Below, piece after piece: positions 27,131 through 38,306 of a stretch of 64,000 nt of DNA; the first letter of the stretch is position 1; each line of letters opens with the position of its first letter. The position numbers and the translations under genes were made by a program. The stretch lies in contig CAVVHG010000005.1 of the NCBI GenBank assembly GCA_963747985.1, positions 62,001 to 126,000 of the forward strand. The letters run 5' to 3'. Source of the DNA: JACADW01 sp963747985. Its GTDB lineage: Bacteria > Acidobacteriota > UBA6911. The notes under the pieces are model-generated. The model did not search any database. It saw only the letters and a program-made list of their open reading frames with translations, and was not told where the DNA came from.

Positions 27131-27923
27131 TTATAGTAAGTTGCATACAGCGTTGTCGGATCGCGTTGGCCGCGCGTATTTGCATACAACGATGCCGACA
27201 TCGTCGTTCAACGCGCCGGAACGCAGGCGAACCAGAGAGAGCAGGCGTTTCGGCAGCGCCGCGAAGTCTTCGCAGGGGATGATCTTCACTAGTTCTGCCT
27301 GTTTTACGCAGTTATAGAATCCGTCGGTTGCAGCAATCAGCAAGCCGTCGGGTCTGTCATGCGAGAAACCAACGGAACCGCCCCCCTGAGCCAAGCACAG
27401 GTTTTCGGCGCTGGCCAGCGGTTAGGTTGGCAATGTCCGCTCCTTTCACCACCCAGGCTTGGCTATCTTCGACGCTTGCGCCGCAGATTCCGGCACGCTG
27501 CACATCTACGACAACGGCCGAAAATTCGCCAAGGCCGATTCGTCCGTCGCCCTGGCACAGCAAACTGCTCCATGCCTCGGTCGATTCTGTACTGGCATAG
27601 GTACTACGAACTTGCTCCACGATGGCCGCGGCAGCTTGGCCACCCGAACTCATGCCTCCCACCCCGTCGGCCACGGCGATCACGCACCGTTCAGGCTCTG
27701 AGAAGACAGCGACCATGTCTTGGCAATCGTGCTCGTAGGCTTCGGCCGTCCACGCGGCATGAAACATGACTGTTGTGGGCGCCCATTGGCGGCCGTACCG
27801 AGAAGTAAAATAGGCGCCTGTTTTTGAGAATGGGTTCACGCCCGCCAGTCCCCGACTTGTGGTGTCATCTCGACTGCGCGCGTCTTCCCCGGCAGTTTCC
27901 CGCCACGCCGCGTATTCTAGCAC
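27131..27923 (-). pseudogene. PP2C-family Ser/Thr phosphatase, frameshifted in a G tract
   Basis: Two frames together encode one PP2C/SpoIIE-like phosphatase of about 264 residues. The first has the metal-binding CVIAVADGVGGMSSGG and ends shortly after KPVLGSGG. The second continues with GFSHDRPDGLLIAATDGFYN and the metal-site SGALNDDVGIVV. The shift falls in a run of six G (minus strand, about 27386-27392); five G would restore one frame. All catalytic aspartates are retained. A cytosolic PP2C beside a Ser/Thr kinase locus suggests they acted on the same phosphoproteins. The break may be slippage, real decay or an indel error. Confidence 0.75.
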
Positions 27924-27980
27924 GGATTCTTGGGGCCCCGCTTCCGAGGAGGCGTCCGTCCCAGCACACTAGAGAGTTCG

Positions 27981-28001
27981 GGGGATCTTCGCCAGATCCC
28001 C
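27981..28001. terminator. hairpin between phosphatase and kinase genes
   Basis: GGGGATCT-TCGCC-AGATCCCC, an 8-bp perfect stem about 200 bp past the kinase gene end and 58 bp upstream of the phosphatase start. It may terminate the kinase transcript. Confidence 0.4.
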
Positions 28002-28200
28002 GATAAGTCATATCCACTCAGAAGGTTACCCTTTGGCACGGTTCTTGGCACGGCCAAGTGGAGTGAGCCCCCTGGTGAAACAATCGGAGTCGGTACACGT
28101 GCTTGCTTTATGCCTGAGTTGTGCCGGACTACGCCCTCCACCACTTGCCATCGCGGGCGGATCCTGACGTGCCGGTGGATGAACGGTACCGGGCGGGAGG

Positions 28201-31200
28201 TCACCAGGTCGGGACGTTTTTCCATCCGGCGAAGGGGCCGATCTCGAGCTTCCAGCCGGTGGCCGCGGTCTTGTCCTCGACCACCTGCAGGTTCGTCAGC
28301 GCCCGTAGCTTCGCCAGCAGCTCGTCGTGCGGCAGCGTATGAGAGTGGCGGTTTCGTAACGTCGGGCATGGGCCAGAGGTGGATGCATTGTCGCTCGACC
28401 GAGGCGATCCAGCGCCCGTCCGGGGAAACTGCCAAGAGCGATCCCACGCGCTGGTCTGACCGAGCAGAAGATGCGGCTCTTCGCCAGTGGCGGGCCCGGC
28501 GCGTACCGATGCCGTCGATGTCGCCGCTGACGATGATGCGGCCGGACGGGTCGAGGGCCGCACTGCTCAGGCGCCGGCCGTGCGTCGTGATCCGTCGGGA
28601 AGTGTGCGTCGCGAGATCGAACAGGAAGAAGTTCATCTGCGCCGTCCGATACGCGCTTCGACTTGTGCGAGTCCCCCAAACGAGCAGGTATCGCCCGTCG
28701 CGGCTCAGGTCGAATCCGGGCCAAGCTCATGCCGGCGTAGACAGTCTCCGCCGAGACGGTCCCATTCAGGATCGGCGGGGAGTACCACCGAAGAACACCG
28801 CCCGATCCCCGACGAAGACGGCCCCGTCCGGAGCGAAGGACGCCTCGCAGAACGCCCAGGAGGCGTCAGTGTAAGATGCGAACGAGAAGACTGCGTCCTG
28901 CCCCGATTTCGGGTCCCAGACCCTCAGGACGCGCTGCTTCGGGTCTTTGAAGCTCCCCTCGCAGGTACCACGGGCGGCGACTGCCCGTTTCCCCTGCGCG
29001 TCGATGCCAGCCCGCGGTAGATTCCGGTGCCTTCCTGCCATCGGTCGAGCAGTTGCGGCGGCGGCCTCCCTCGATCGGAACGAGAAGGAGTTTCGCGGTC
29101 GGTATGCAACCAGCACGCGTTCCCGCAGGATGGAACGCGATTCTCGAGTAGAGCGCCAGCGGCGAGCGCATGGCCTTGCCGGCCGCAGGGCTCATCGGCC
29201 ATAGCGCGTGCAGCGTTCGCTGAACCGCCGGAAGCCAGGAAACGCCCGTCGGCCGTAACGGACTGAAGTCCAGATGCTACAACTCGCATTTCGATACCAT
29301 GCAGCGCGCGTTTCGGAAGGGCCGGCGATCGGCCAGAACGCGACCGTCCGGCCGTTGCTCTCGACGAGCCATCGTCCGCTCGGGTCGAATCCACGCGGCT
29401 GACTGGTGACCTCGTCGGGGACGTTCAGGCCACTTGAGGATGACGGCTCGGCGTCGGGAGGATCGCGGAGGTCCCACACGTGCAGGTAACTGGCGATGCC
29501 GGGCATGGCCAAAAGCGTGCCGTCGCCATTGATCGCGAACAAGAAATTAAAGAGTTGCTTCGGCCCCTGCAGGACGCGCGAAGCGGCGGCTCGCGCAGCC
29601 CACGGTAGGGACCAGAGCCGTATCTCGCCCGATTTGTCGAGGGAAGCCAGGCGGTCGCCCTTGGGGGCAAAGGTAATGTCCAGATAACTTCGTCCCGGAG
29701 CGCTCCCCAGGACCCTCCGGCGCCGGGGGCGAGGCATCGAGCGGACGGACGTTGACCTTCCGGTCCAGGACATAGGCGAAGCGCAGGTGCCGCTGGCATC
29801 GATGCCGTATCAAGTCCGCACCTACGGGGCTGAAGTTGAATATCCCCAGAGACTTTCGGCTCCCCGTCGGGCAGAGGCCAGGACTCGCAAGCAGAATCTC
29901 GCGTTTTGCCTCGTTGATCATGGTGAGCGTGAACAGCCTCCCGCCTCGAACCACGCCACGAGAGAACAATCCCTCTTCCAGCTCCACACTGCGTATCTCC
30001 CGCAGGTCCGGCAGAGACCAGAAACGCAGAGCTCTCGCCCGTATCCTCCTGTGATGAGGAGGTCGCCATGCGGACCGAAGTCGAAGCACGGTCGTATTGC
30101 CATCGGGCGGACGCGGCAGGACCAGCGGAGGCCCGCCATCCTGCGGGAAGAGCAGGATCTGCCGATCGCCGACCGCCCTGCCCGTCGCGAGCCACCGGCC
30201 GTCGGGGCTCAGGCGACGATCGTACATCTGGCCCTTGTCCCCAAGGCCGAGTTCCTTCCCGATCTGCGCCGCCGGCAGGAAGCGGGCCACGGGGCCTCGC
30301 CACAGACGCTCGAGGGCGAACTTCCGCGCCTCAGGCGTGTCGGCAAGCTCCAGGCTCTTGCGTGCGTAAGCCAGCGCCGCCGTGGGGTAGGTATCCAGGT
30401 CCAGGCGGCCCAGGGCCAGAAGCTTGCTCGCCTCGGCGCGGAGAGCCTCGGATACCGCTCGCTCGCGCGCTGCCTCGCTCTTCCTCCATAGCACTCCCGT
30501 GACAGCGGCGACGAGCAGATGCCGCGGCGACGACCGCGCCGACAGCCAGCCGCCGGCGGCGTCTTTGCCGTTGCGCCCGCTCCGCCATGGACCGTGCGAA
30601 GTCCTCCTCGAGCGCCGTCAGCGTCCCCGGGTACCGCTCGCGCCACAGCTCGTACTCCCGGAACGACGTCCCGCTCCACAGCAGGTCCGCCGGGCGCCCC
30701 CTCTCCTCCCACAGATGCGCCGCCTGCTTGAGCTGGTCCCGAAGGACCGCCCCTTCCTCGTCCTGCGCCTGCCACCGCACCAGCCGCGGCCACGCCTTCA
30801 ACAGAGACTCGTGCACCACCTCCACCCGGTGGTGGCTCGCCTCCCCCTCCCGACCTTCCACCTCGTAGCTCGTCACCAGACGCGCGTCGATCAGCTCCCG
30901 CAGCACCCCCTCCGCCACACCCTTCTCCGGAAAAGCCGACAGCAGCTCGTCGCGATCCACGACCGCGCGCGTCCCCTGCGCCGTCACCAGGTTGCGGAAG
31001 ATCTCACGGACTACATCCTGCCCCACCCCGATCCGGTCCATCACAGCTTCCGCGTGCTGCGCCAGCGCTCCCGCCACACCCCCGATCTCCTCATACGCCG
31101 CCCGCGTCAGGAGCTTCCTCTCCCGCTCCCGCTTCTCCCACAATCGCGAGACGGCAAACGCCAGCAGCGGCAGCGCCGCCCGCGCACCTTCCACCGCCCC

Positions 31201-32967
31201 GACCATCTCGTCGACCAGGGCGTCGTCCTCGAACCGGTAGCCGAGCTTCTTCGCCGGCTCCACCAGCGCCCGCCGCAGAGCCTCCGCCGAGAGCGGCAGC
31301 AGAGGCGTCAGCTCGCCGAGGATCGGGCGCAGCGGCAGGCTGCTCCTGCGAGCGCATCAGGAAGTCGTCCCGCAGCGAGATGAGAACGTGCACGTCGGCC
31401 TCGGAGGAGAGGCGTCCCAGAAGCGCGGCAAAGCGCGCCTGCACCTCGACAGGGTTCAGCGTGAACAGCTCCTCGAACTGGTCCACCACCAGGAGCGCCT
31501 CGCCGTGGCGTCGCCGCCACACACCGAGCGCCGCCGTCATCTCGTCACCCGTCTCCGCCCCCACCAGCCGCTGCAGCGTTTCAGAATCGTTCGACAGCTC
31601 CGGCACGAGCGCCCGCACAACCGCCGCGAAGGGCCGGTTGCCCGGCGTGACCCACACGCAGCGCCATCCTTCCGGAGCGGCCGGAATGACACCCGCGCGC
31701 ACGAACGAAGTCTTGCCCGCCCCCGACGGGCCAATGACGGCAAGCAACTTGCTCTTCTGCAGACGCTGCCACAGCGCCTTGACCTCCTCCTCCCGCCCGA
31801 AAAAGTGCGCCGCGTCCTTCTCCGTGAAGCTCGACAGCCCGGGATAGGGGCTCCGCTCCTCGATCCCCGCAGCCGGCGGCAGCCGAGACTCCCGCCGCGA
31901 CCGCCTCCAGCGCCACCACCAGGTCGTGCCCCGAGGCAAAGCGCTCCTCACGCGCCTTCTCCAGGCACCGCGCCACGATCGCCGCCACCTGCGGCGACAC
32001 CTGCCGCACCGTCACCGACAGCTCCGGCGGCGTCTCGTTCAGGATCGCACTCGACGTGTCCGCGCGCGTCTCCTTCCGGAACGGGTGCCTGCCGCTCAGC
32101 AGCTCGTACAGCACCACCCCGAACGAGAAGACGTCACGTCCGCGCGTCCAGCGGCAGCCCGCGCACCTGCTCCGGCGACATGTAGGCCACCGTCCCCAAC
32201 ACCATGCCGGGCTTCGTCGGGCTCGTCGCCGTAGCCTTCTCGCCGTCGAACGCCGCCAGGTCCAACTGCTTCGCCAGACCGAAGTCGAGGATCTTGATCC
32301 GCCCGTCCGTGGTGACAAACAGGTTCTCCGGCTTGATGTCGCGGTGAATGATCCCCTTCGAGTGAGCCGCCTCCAGGCCGCGCGCCGCCTGGACGGCAAA
32401 GGAGAGAATCTGGCGCGAGGTGGGGGAGTGGCGGGCGACGAAGGCTCGCAGCGTCTCGCCTTCGAGGAGTTCCGTGACGACGTAGGGGGCGCCGTCGTGC
32501 GTGCCCACGTCGAAGACGGTCAGGATGTTCGGGTGGTTCAACGCGGCGACGGCGCGGGCTTCGCGCTCGAACCGCTGCAGGCTCTCAGGGCTGTCGGCCA
32601 CCTCCCCGGGCAGGACCTTGATCGCTACGTCGCGGCCAAGGCGAGGGTCTCGCGCACGGTACACCACGCCCATCCCGCCTTCGCCGATCTTCTTCTCGAT
32701 GCGATAGTGCGACACGGTGTGGCCGACCAGATCCGTTGCCGGCTCTTGCGCTCTGTCTTCCGCAAGCTCCTTGGCCACGACCTGCAGGGCAGGCGATTCA
32801 AAGAACCCTTCCGAATTCCCCTCCTGCGCTAACAGGGACATCACTTCCTTGAAGAGCGCCTCGTCGCCGGCGCAGGCTTCCTTGAGAAACGCTTCCCGTT
32901 GTCCAGGCTCGAGCTCCAGCGCCGAGTGATAAATCTGCTTTATCCGCTCCCAGCGCTCCGGAGTCAT
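28201..32967 (-). pseudogene. giant Ser/Thr kinase-AAA/NACHT-like-WD40 gene with many frameshifts
   Basis: One ancestral reading frame of about 1,590 codons, broken at ten or more places. In order: a helical N-terminal segment (PERWERIKQIYHSALELEPGQ), a Hanks-type kinase (GEGGMGVVYRARD, HRDIKPENLF, DFGLAK, GTVAYMSPEQVRG), a novel-STAND P-loop ATPase (YPGLSSFTEKDAAHFFGREEEV, GPSGAGKTSF, LLVVDQFEELFTL), a membrane helix near 30520-30560, and WD40 repeats (RLASLDKSGEIRLWSLP and others). The native C-terminus WKLEIGPFAGWKNVPTW ends at the TAG/TGA near 28201. Frame changes I can place include 32136 (extra base in ACG-T-GAC), about 31875, about 31342 and about 30522, all single-base insertions. The start overlaps the ECF sigma gene by four bases (ATGA). 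Confidence 0.8.
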
Positions 32968-33542
32968 GCCTCTCCTCCGGACCTCATCTCACGCAGCAGC
33001 CACGCCTTCGCCAAAGCCCAGTCACGCTGCACCGTCCTGAGCGAGGTCCCAAGCGCTTCCGCTGTCTCCTCTTCGCTCAACCCGCCGAAGAAGCGGAGCT
33101 CGACTACCTTTGCTTCCCGCTCATCAAAGGCCGCAAGGGCATTCAAGGCGTCGTCGAGTGCAACCACATCGGCCCGCCGATTGGGTGCGGGAATGCGGCC
33201 ATCCTCGAACTCCACCTTCACGATATTGGCGCCCCGTTTCTGATACCCGCGGGAACGTGCGAAATCCACCAGGATGCGGCGCATCAGGTTGGCTGAGATG
33301 GCGAAGAAGTGCGTGCGGTTCTCAAAAGGCACCTGATTCGCATCAACCAGGCGCATGAACGCCTCATTCACCAATGCGGTGGTTTGAAGAGTATGACCCT
33401 TGCGTTCGCGCACCATGTAGATATGCGCCAAACGGTGCAGCTCGTCATGGATCAAGGGGATGAGCTTGTTCAGGGCCGCCTGATCACCGCCGCGCCAGGC
33501 ATTCAGAAGCTGAGTGACTTCCTTGGGCGACTGGCCGCTCAT
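32964..33542 (-). CDS. ECF sigma factor (PF07638, RNA polymerase ECF-type)
   Basis: A 192-residue sigma factor of the PF07638 ECF group, which pairs with Ser/Thr kinases in acidobacteria and planctomycetes. Region 2 includes LNKLIPLIHDELHRLAHIYM and THFFAISANLMRRILVDFAR; region 4 has FDEREAKVVELRFFGGLSEEE and the helix-turn-helix EALGTSLRTVQRDWALAKAWL. It should direct RNA polymerase to a specific promoter set. ATG 33542 has AAGGA upstream; the frame stays open further but without family sequence. It overlaps the kinase start by four bases, so the two are translationally coupled. It is intact although the kinase is not. Confidence 0.88.
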   Translation of the reverse strand: MSGQSPKEVTQLLNAWRGGDQAALNKLIPLIHDELHRLAHIYMVRERKGHTLQTTALVNEAFMRLVDANQVPFENRTHFFAISANLMRRILVDFARSRGYQKRGANIVKVEFEDGRIPAPNRRADVVALDDALNALAAFDEREAKVVELRFFGGLSEEETAEALGTSLRTVQRDWALAKAWLLREMRSGGEA

Positions 33543-33615
33543 GAAGCAATCCTTGCCTGAAGAGAAGCCGCAAGTTTGGCCGATTATACACCTCCACTCC
33601 TGAATCCGTTCCTGC

Positions 33616-33679
33616 GGGGGGACAGTCGCTTCGCCGGTCCGCTGGCTGCCTAGCGGATGGCGCAAAAGGGGCTGTCCCA
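33616..33679. repeat. degenerate GGGGACAG...CTGTCCC element
   Basis: GGGGGACAGTCGC at the left and GGGGCTGTCCCA at the right, 64 bp overall, with a small inner CCGCT...AGCGG stem. It resembles the elements at 23.0 and 57.1 kb but is shorter and diverged. It lies in the intergenic region divergent from the sigma gene. Confidence 0.4.
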
Positions 33680-33756
33680 TTCGCTCATGGCGGGTTTCCC
33701 CGATCCCGCAATAGGGGCCGTGCGCGGCAATACCAGGCCGCCGAAAGAGAGGCCCC

Positions 33757-34350
33757 ATGGCAAACCGGGCGATACAATGGACAGGCAAGGCAATCCTCGC
33801 TTTCTCATTGACGATCCCTGTCATCGGAGCGCAACAGCCTCCGGTGCCGGCGGTCTTGAGAATCAGGGTCCTGGTCTGCGATCAGGCGGGCCTTCCCAGG
33901 GAGACGCTGATCGAAGCTCAGAGGCTGGCTTCATTGGTGTTTCAAGAAGCCGCCATAGAGCTCTTCTGGCTGGACGGGGGGCAATCGTCCGTAGCGGAGG
34001 CTGATTATGTCCTCCGTATTCACTGCTGCTTCGACAAGCTGAACACCCGGCTTCACCGACGCACTGTCGCCTTTGCGCCGGCACAGGGCCGTCACATCAC
34101 GGTCTTCTGGGACAGAATCCGGACCGAGGCAGCTGCAGGGAGCCATCCGGAAGCATTGATGCTCGGGTACGTCGTGGCCCACGAGCTCGGGCACCTGCTT
34201 CTACCCCCGGCCTACCATTCGCCTTACGGCATCATGCAGAACAGGCTGAATTACGACGACTGGAGCCGGGCGCGGAGGGTGGGCAGTCTCTTCTTCTCCG
34301 AAAAAGAGGCGGATCAGATGCGGGCTGCCCTGATTGGAAGATCCAGGTAG
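33757..34350 (+). CDS. exported zinc metalloprotease-like protein
   Basis: A 197-residue protein with a signal peptide (cleaved near IGAQQ). A zincin site is visible near residue 145: VVAHELGHLLLPPAYHSPYGIM, which I read as HExxH, a third His eight residues after the second, and a Met-turn-like GIM. This arrangement resembles metzincins but with longer spacing than HExxHxxGxxH. Before it, VRLVCD-like and VLRIHCCF strands fit a small alpha/beta catalytic domain. It should hydrolyse peptides outside the inner membrane, or it may be an inactive homologue. It is divergent from the sigma factor gene. The start lacks a strong Shine-Dalgarno. Confidence 0.65.
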   Translation: MANRAIQWTGKAILAFSLTIPVIGAQQPPVPAVLRIRVLVCDQAGLPRETLIEAQRLASLVFQEAAIELFWLDGGQSSVAEADYVLRIHCCFDKLNTRLHRRTVAFAPAQGRHITVFWDRIRTEAAAGSHPEALMLGYVVAHELGHLLLPPAYHSPYGIMQNRLNYDDWSRARRVGSLFFSEKEADQMRAALIGRSR

Positions 34351-34539
34351 GCCGGTCTGACAGACCTGACCGAGCTTTTCGCTGATCTGGTGATGATCAG
34401 CGTCTCGCCGATTATCCGAGTTTCCACCGGCATAAGCCGCTTAAGCATGAATGTCAACGTAAGACTGAACGATCCTTGCCTTGAATGCGACGGGATTCAA
34501 CCGTCCCGGACGGGGACGCTCCAAGTGACTATCCCCTGG

Positions 34540-37500
34540 CTAGAAGATGAATTTCAGGCCGAACTGGATCTGGCGCGCGTCAAATGACTGGAGCCCGAAG
34601 AGCGCATTGAGTCCATTCACGGGCTGACCGAAGTTCACTCTGTTGAACGCGTTGAAAATCTCGAATCGCAGCTGGAGCCTCGACTCTTCATTGATGGCTC
34701 TTACTTTGAAGTTCTTAAAGAGCGAAAAATCCAGGTTGGCAAATCCCGGCCCTTCGTAGGTGTTGCGCCCCAGGGTGCCGTTGGTACCAGGCTCGGGCTG
34801 CCCGAAGAAAGCCACCGTCTCGGCCGTGCTTGGAATTCCCTCGGGCTCGGTCGTCGGAATCTTGAATGGTCCGGCCCCCGGATTCACCCAATCACTCCGG
34901 ACTGAGCTCACCGTGTTGCCGATCGAAGGAGTATTGGGCCGGTCGCTTCCGATCCCGTCCGCATTGTAGTCGCCCCCCACGGAGAACGCGCGCCCATCAT
35001 AGGGCGTAAATGGCTGGCCCGACTGCAGCGCCAGGATGCCGTTGATCTGCCATCCGCCGAACAGGTTCTGAAGCAACGCCCGGCTGTTGGCAAATACCGG
35101 CAGTTCCCAGATCCCGTTCAACACGAACCGATGGCGGGCATCGAAAATAGAGCGTCCGCGATCCAGGTAGATTTTCGAGGCATCCGTGGAGTAGCCTTCC
35201 TGAGGCCCGTTGCTGGTCGTCAGACCGGAGTGCCATGTGGACCTCAGGTCGATGCTCTTGGCCCAGGTGTAGTTGCCGGTCAAGGCCCACCCCTTCGAGA
35301 ACCGCTTCGACACCTGCGCCTGCAGGGCGTTGTAGGACGAAGTTACCGAATTCTCCCAGAACCGCATCTGCCCGTAAGTCTGGTTAATCCGGTTCAAGCT
35401 CGTGTCGCCGGCCCATTCGTCCGTCGGAGATTCGGCGCCGGTCCGGTCACCCGTGAACCTGTTCCAGTTCTCAGCCCGGATCAGCTTCCTCCCTGCCGTC
35501 CCGACATAGTTCACATCAGCGACCAGATCTCGCCTGATTTCGCGTTGGACGCCCAAGAACCAGCTCATCACATACGGGTCGCGCATGCGCGGGTTCGGGA
35601 TGCCGGTCAGGCTGGTCGTATTCGGGTTGTCCGGCCAGTAGGCCGATGATGTTGCCTTCCAGCGAGTGCGCGCCGACATTCGGATTGGGCCCGGTCGCGG
35701 TCACGTCCTGCCCTGGAGTCTGCGGGCCGTAAAGGACGACTTCTCCCGGACGACCACCCCACTCAGGCTTGGCGATGCCGTTGACGCTGTAATAGGGAGG
35801 GTTCCAGCGGGAATTGGCCAGAGGGTTGAAGATTCCGGCCTGGTAGGCGATCCCAAAGCCGCCGCGGACTGACATCCTCCCGTTTCTGAACGGATCCCAT
35901 GCGAACCCGAAGCGGGGAGCGAGGTTGTTGTGGTCCCCTTCCGACAGTGCCGTGGCTTGTGCGAAATCACCGTCCCGTAGGCGGTACCAGAGGTTCTCTC
36001 CGTGGGTCATGTCGAATTTCGTGGCGCGATCCTGGACCTCGGTCAGGCGGGTGTACAGGTCGTACCGGATACCGAGGTTCAGAGTCAGGCCGGCCGTGAC
36101 CTTCCAGTCGTCGTTGAAGAACGCGCCGAACTCCGTGTTGCGCCAGCCTCGGAAATTGCTCGCAAGTTCGGCTTTGTGCGTGCCGTCCAGGATATGGGGA
36201 TCGACGCCGCCAGACTCGTAGTACGGATCGTCCAGGGCGAGATAAACAAGGCCGTAGAAGTAGTAGCTCGGCACCGCCCCAGGTTGAACTCGCTGTTCTC
36301 CTGGTTGCGGCGGAACTCGACGCCGGCCTTCATGCTGTGCGGGCCCTTGCTGAGATTGACCACGTCGCTGTAAGCGAATACGTTCTCCGTGAAGGGCTGC
36401 TCGGTATGGCCGCCAAAGCCCGCAGCCGCTCTGTCCGCATGTGTCAAACACGCCGGGAACGCCGGGAAGGACGGCAGCTTGATCGAAATGCGAACGGTTC
36501 AGACCGAACCGGAATTCGTTCACAACCGTGGGGCTGAACACATGCGTCTCGGCGAGGGAAGGCTGGTTGGCCTCCTGCTCCCAGGGCCCGATCGAAGGCG
36601 GGGCGCGACGGCAGATTGATCGACTTGGTCCTGTCCCAATAGTAGCGGCCGAACAACTTGTCCTTGCCGCCACGGAATTCATGGTCGATACGAACCGACC
36701 ATTGATCTGTATCCGCCCAGTCCGGCTGAAAGTAACTGGTTTCACCGATCATCGGCGCATCCGCGCCCAGGGCTCCCGCCGGGGAACCGAAAGTGCCCAT
36801 CAGAAAACCGTCAACATCGGCCTGGGTCGGCTCCGCGATCCAGCCCTGATTCGGCGAGATAGCTGCCGACGGTATCCGTGACTGTCGTTATGGGTTTGGG
36901 ATCGGGGTAGTTCTTGTAGAGGAAGCTGGCGACGGGTGCACCATACTGCTGGACGTAATTTGCCCACGGAGCACTCTCAAAGACATCCACAGCCGATTGG
37001 CCTGTGCGCACGCGCAGGCTCTCCCAGGAACCGAAGAAGAAAGTCGAATTCCTCCGGATGGGGCCTCCGAGAGACGCCCCGAACTGGTTGCGTTTGAATT
37101 CCGGCTCGTCCTTTTCCCCCGTCGCCGGGTCGTATGCGTCGAAGAAGTTGGCGGCATCCAGGGCGTCGTTGCGCAGGAACTCGAACGCGCTCCCGTGAAA
37201 GGCTATTGGTGCCGGATTTTGATACGACATTGACGACCGAGCCGGCGGAGTCTCCGAATTCTGCAGAGAAGTTTATGCTCTCCATGCGGAATTCCTGGAT
37301 AGAATCGACACCAGGTGTGAGGTTGGTCCCCCCGCTCAATCCCTTGTTGGTGACACCGTCGAGCCAGAAGCCGTTGGAGCTGACCCTCCCGCCGTTGATC
37401 GAGGTTGTGGACAGATTATATAGTCCGGTGCCCACTTCATACACGGTTGCGTTGGTATTCACGGCACCCGGTGCCAGCTGCATCAGGTCATACACATTGC

Positions 37501-37993
37501 GGCCGTTCAGAGGCATGTCGAGAATGCGCTTGCCGTCGACCAGGGTGGACACGCGCCCCTGCTCGACGTCAACGGTCGTAGCCTCGCCGCTGATGGTCAC
37601 CGTTTCGGAAATGTTCCCCACCTCCAAAATGACATCGACGTGTACTATCTCCCCCACCGTTACAGTGATTCCGTCGTAGGCGGCAGTCTTGAATCCGTCC
37701 AGCGACGCCTTCAGGTTGTAGGAGCCCGGCTGCAGAAACGGTATGCGATAGAGGCCGTTCACCTCTGAGAGGCCGTTGCGCGAAACGCCGGTCGCCACGT
37801 TCGTGGCGATCACTTCCACTCCTGGAACTACCGCCTTCGTGGCGTCCATCACGGTGCCCGTGATTTCACCCGAGGTAACCTGCGCCCATGAAGCGCTCGC
37901 GTGTAAGCTAATCATTGCACTGGCCAACAGGATCCAGAAGGGCGCGGATCGAGATCCGCACAAGAGCTTTGCTCCTTTGGCACGTTTCTGCAT
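34540..37993 (-). pseudogene. Oar-like TonB-dependent receptor with multiple frameshifts
   Basis: One ancestral frame of about 1,150 codons. The N-terminus has a signal peptide ending ASWAQ, a carboxypeptidase-regulatory-like domain (SGEITGTVMDATKAVVPGVEV) and a plug region (MPLNGRNVYDLMQLAPGA, SAEFGDSAGSVVNVVSKSGTN). The beta-barrel follows and ends QFGLKFIF, with the terminal Phe of outer membrane proteins. At least five frame changes occur: about 37205 (an extra A after ACC AAT), about 36830, about 36600-36700, about 36300-36450 and about 35600-35680. Barrel motifs are well kept in each segment. The predicted role was uptake of an oligosaccharide or peptide substrate. ATG 37993 is the start. 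Confidence 0.8.
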
Positions 37994-38239
37994 GATCTCG
38001 CAATGACCGACCGTCGTAGCGATCACGGGAGCCTGTTCTCCCTTCTGGTCAGTTCAGTTCGATGCGTCCGGCAACTGGGGCAAGGTGAAGTGATTATAGG
38101 CTGGAACGGAATAATGCGATAGCGGGGAATGAAGGCACGCGTCGGCTCGCAGCTCGATCAATTACCGACGGTTTCCCACGGAGATCCGCGGCTCGCAAAC
38201 CTGTCCGAAAACACGGGTGGAATGGCACGAACTCGCAAG
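37994..38239. other. divergent intergenic region
   Basis: A 246-bp stretch between the receptor start and the toxin-antitoxin promoter. It should hold the receptor promoter. I see no clear -35/-10 pair, repeat or RNA. Confidence 0.35.
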
Positions 38240-38268
38240 TTGCCTGGGATGGCGACTGGCGTTATACT
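38240..38268 (+). promoter_or_regulatory. promoter of the toxin-antitoxin operon
   Basis: TTGCCT (38240-38245) and TATACT (38263-38268) with a spacer of exactly 17 bp, 38 bp before the antitoxin start. Four of six and five of six bases match the sigma-70 consensus. Confidence 0.6.
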
Positions 38269-38288
38269 TTATTGCCAAATGGTATAAC
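38261..38288. promoter_or_regulatory. putative antitoxin operator
   Basis: A perfect inverted repeat, GTTATAC (38261-38267) and GTATAAC (38282-38288), spaced by 14 bp. One half-site covers the -10 box, as expected for autorepression by a dimeric AbrB/MazE-type antitoxin. Confidence 0.6.
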
Positions 38289-38306
38289 GGCAAAGGAGCA
38301 AGCACC

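Noticed and set aside
34351..34390. Short GGTCTG...CAGACC hairpin after the metalloprotease gene
   Set aside because: Stem of only five to six bases and no T-run; too weak to call a terminator.
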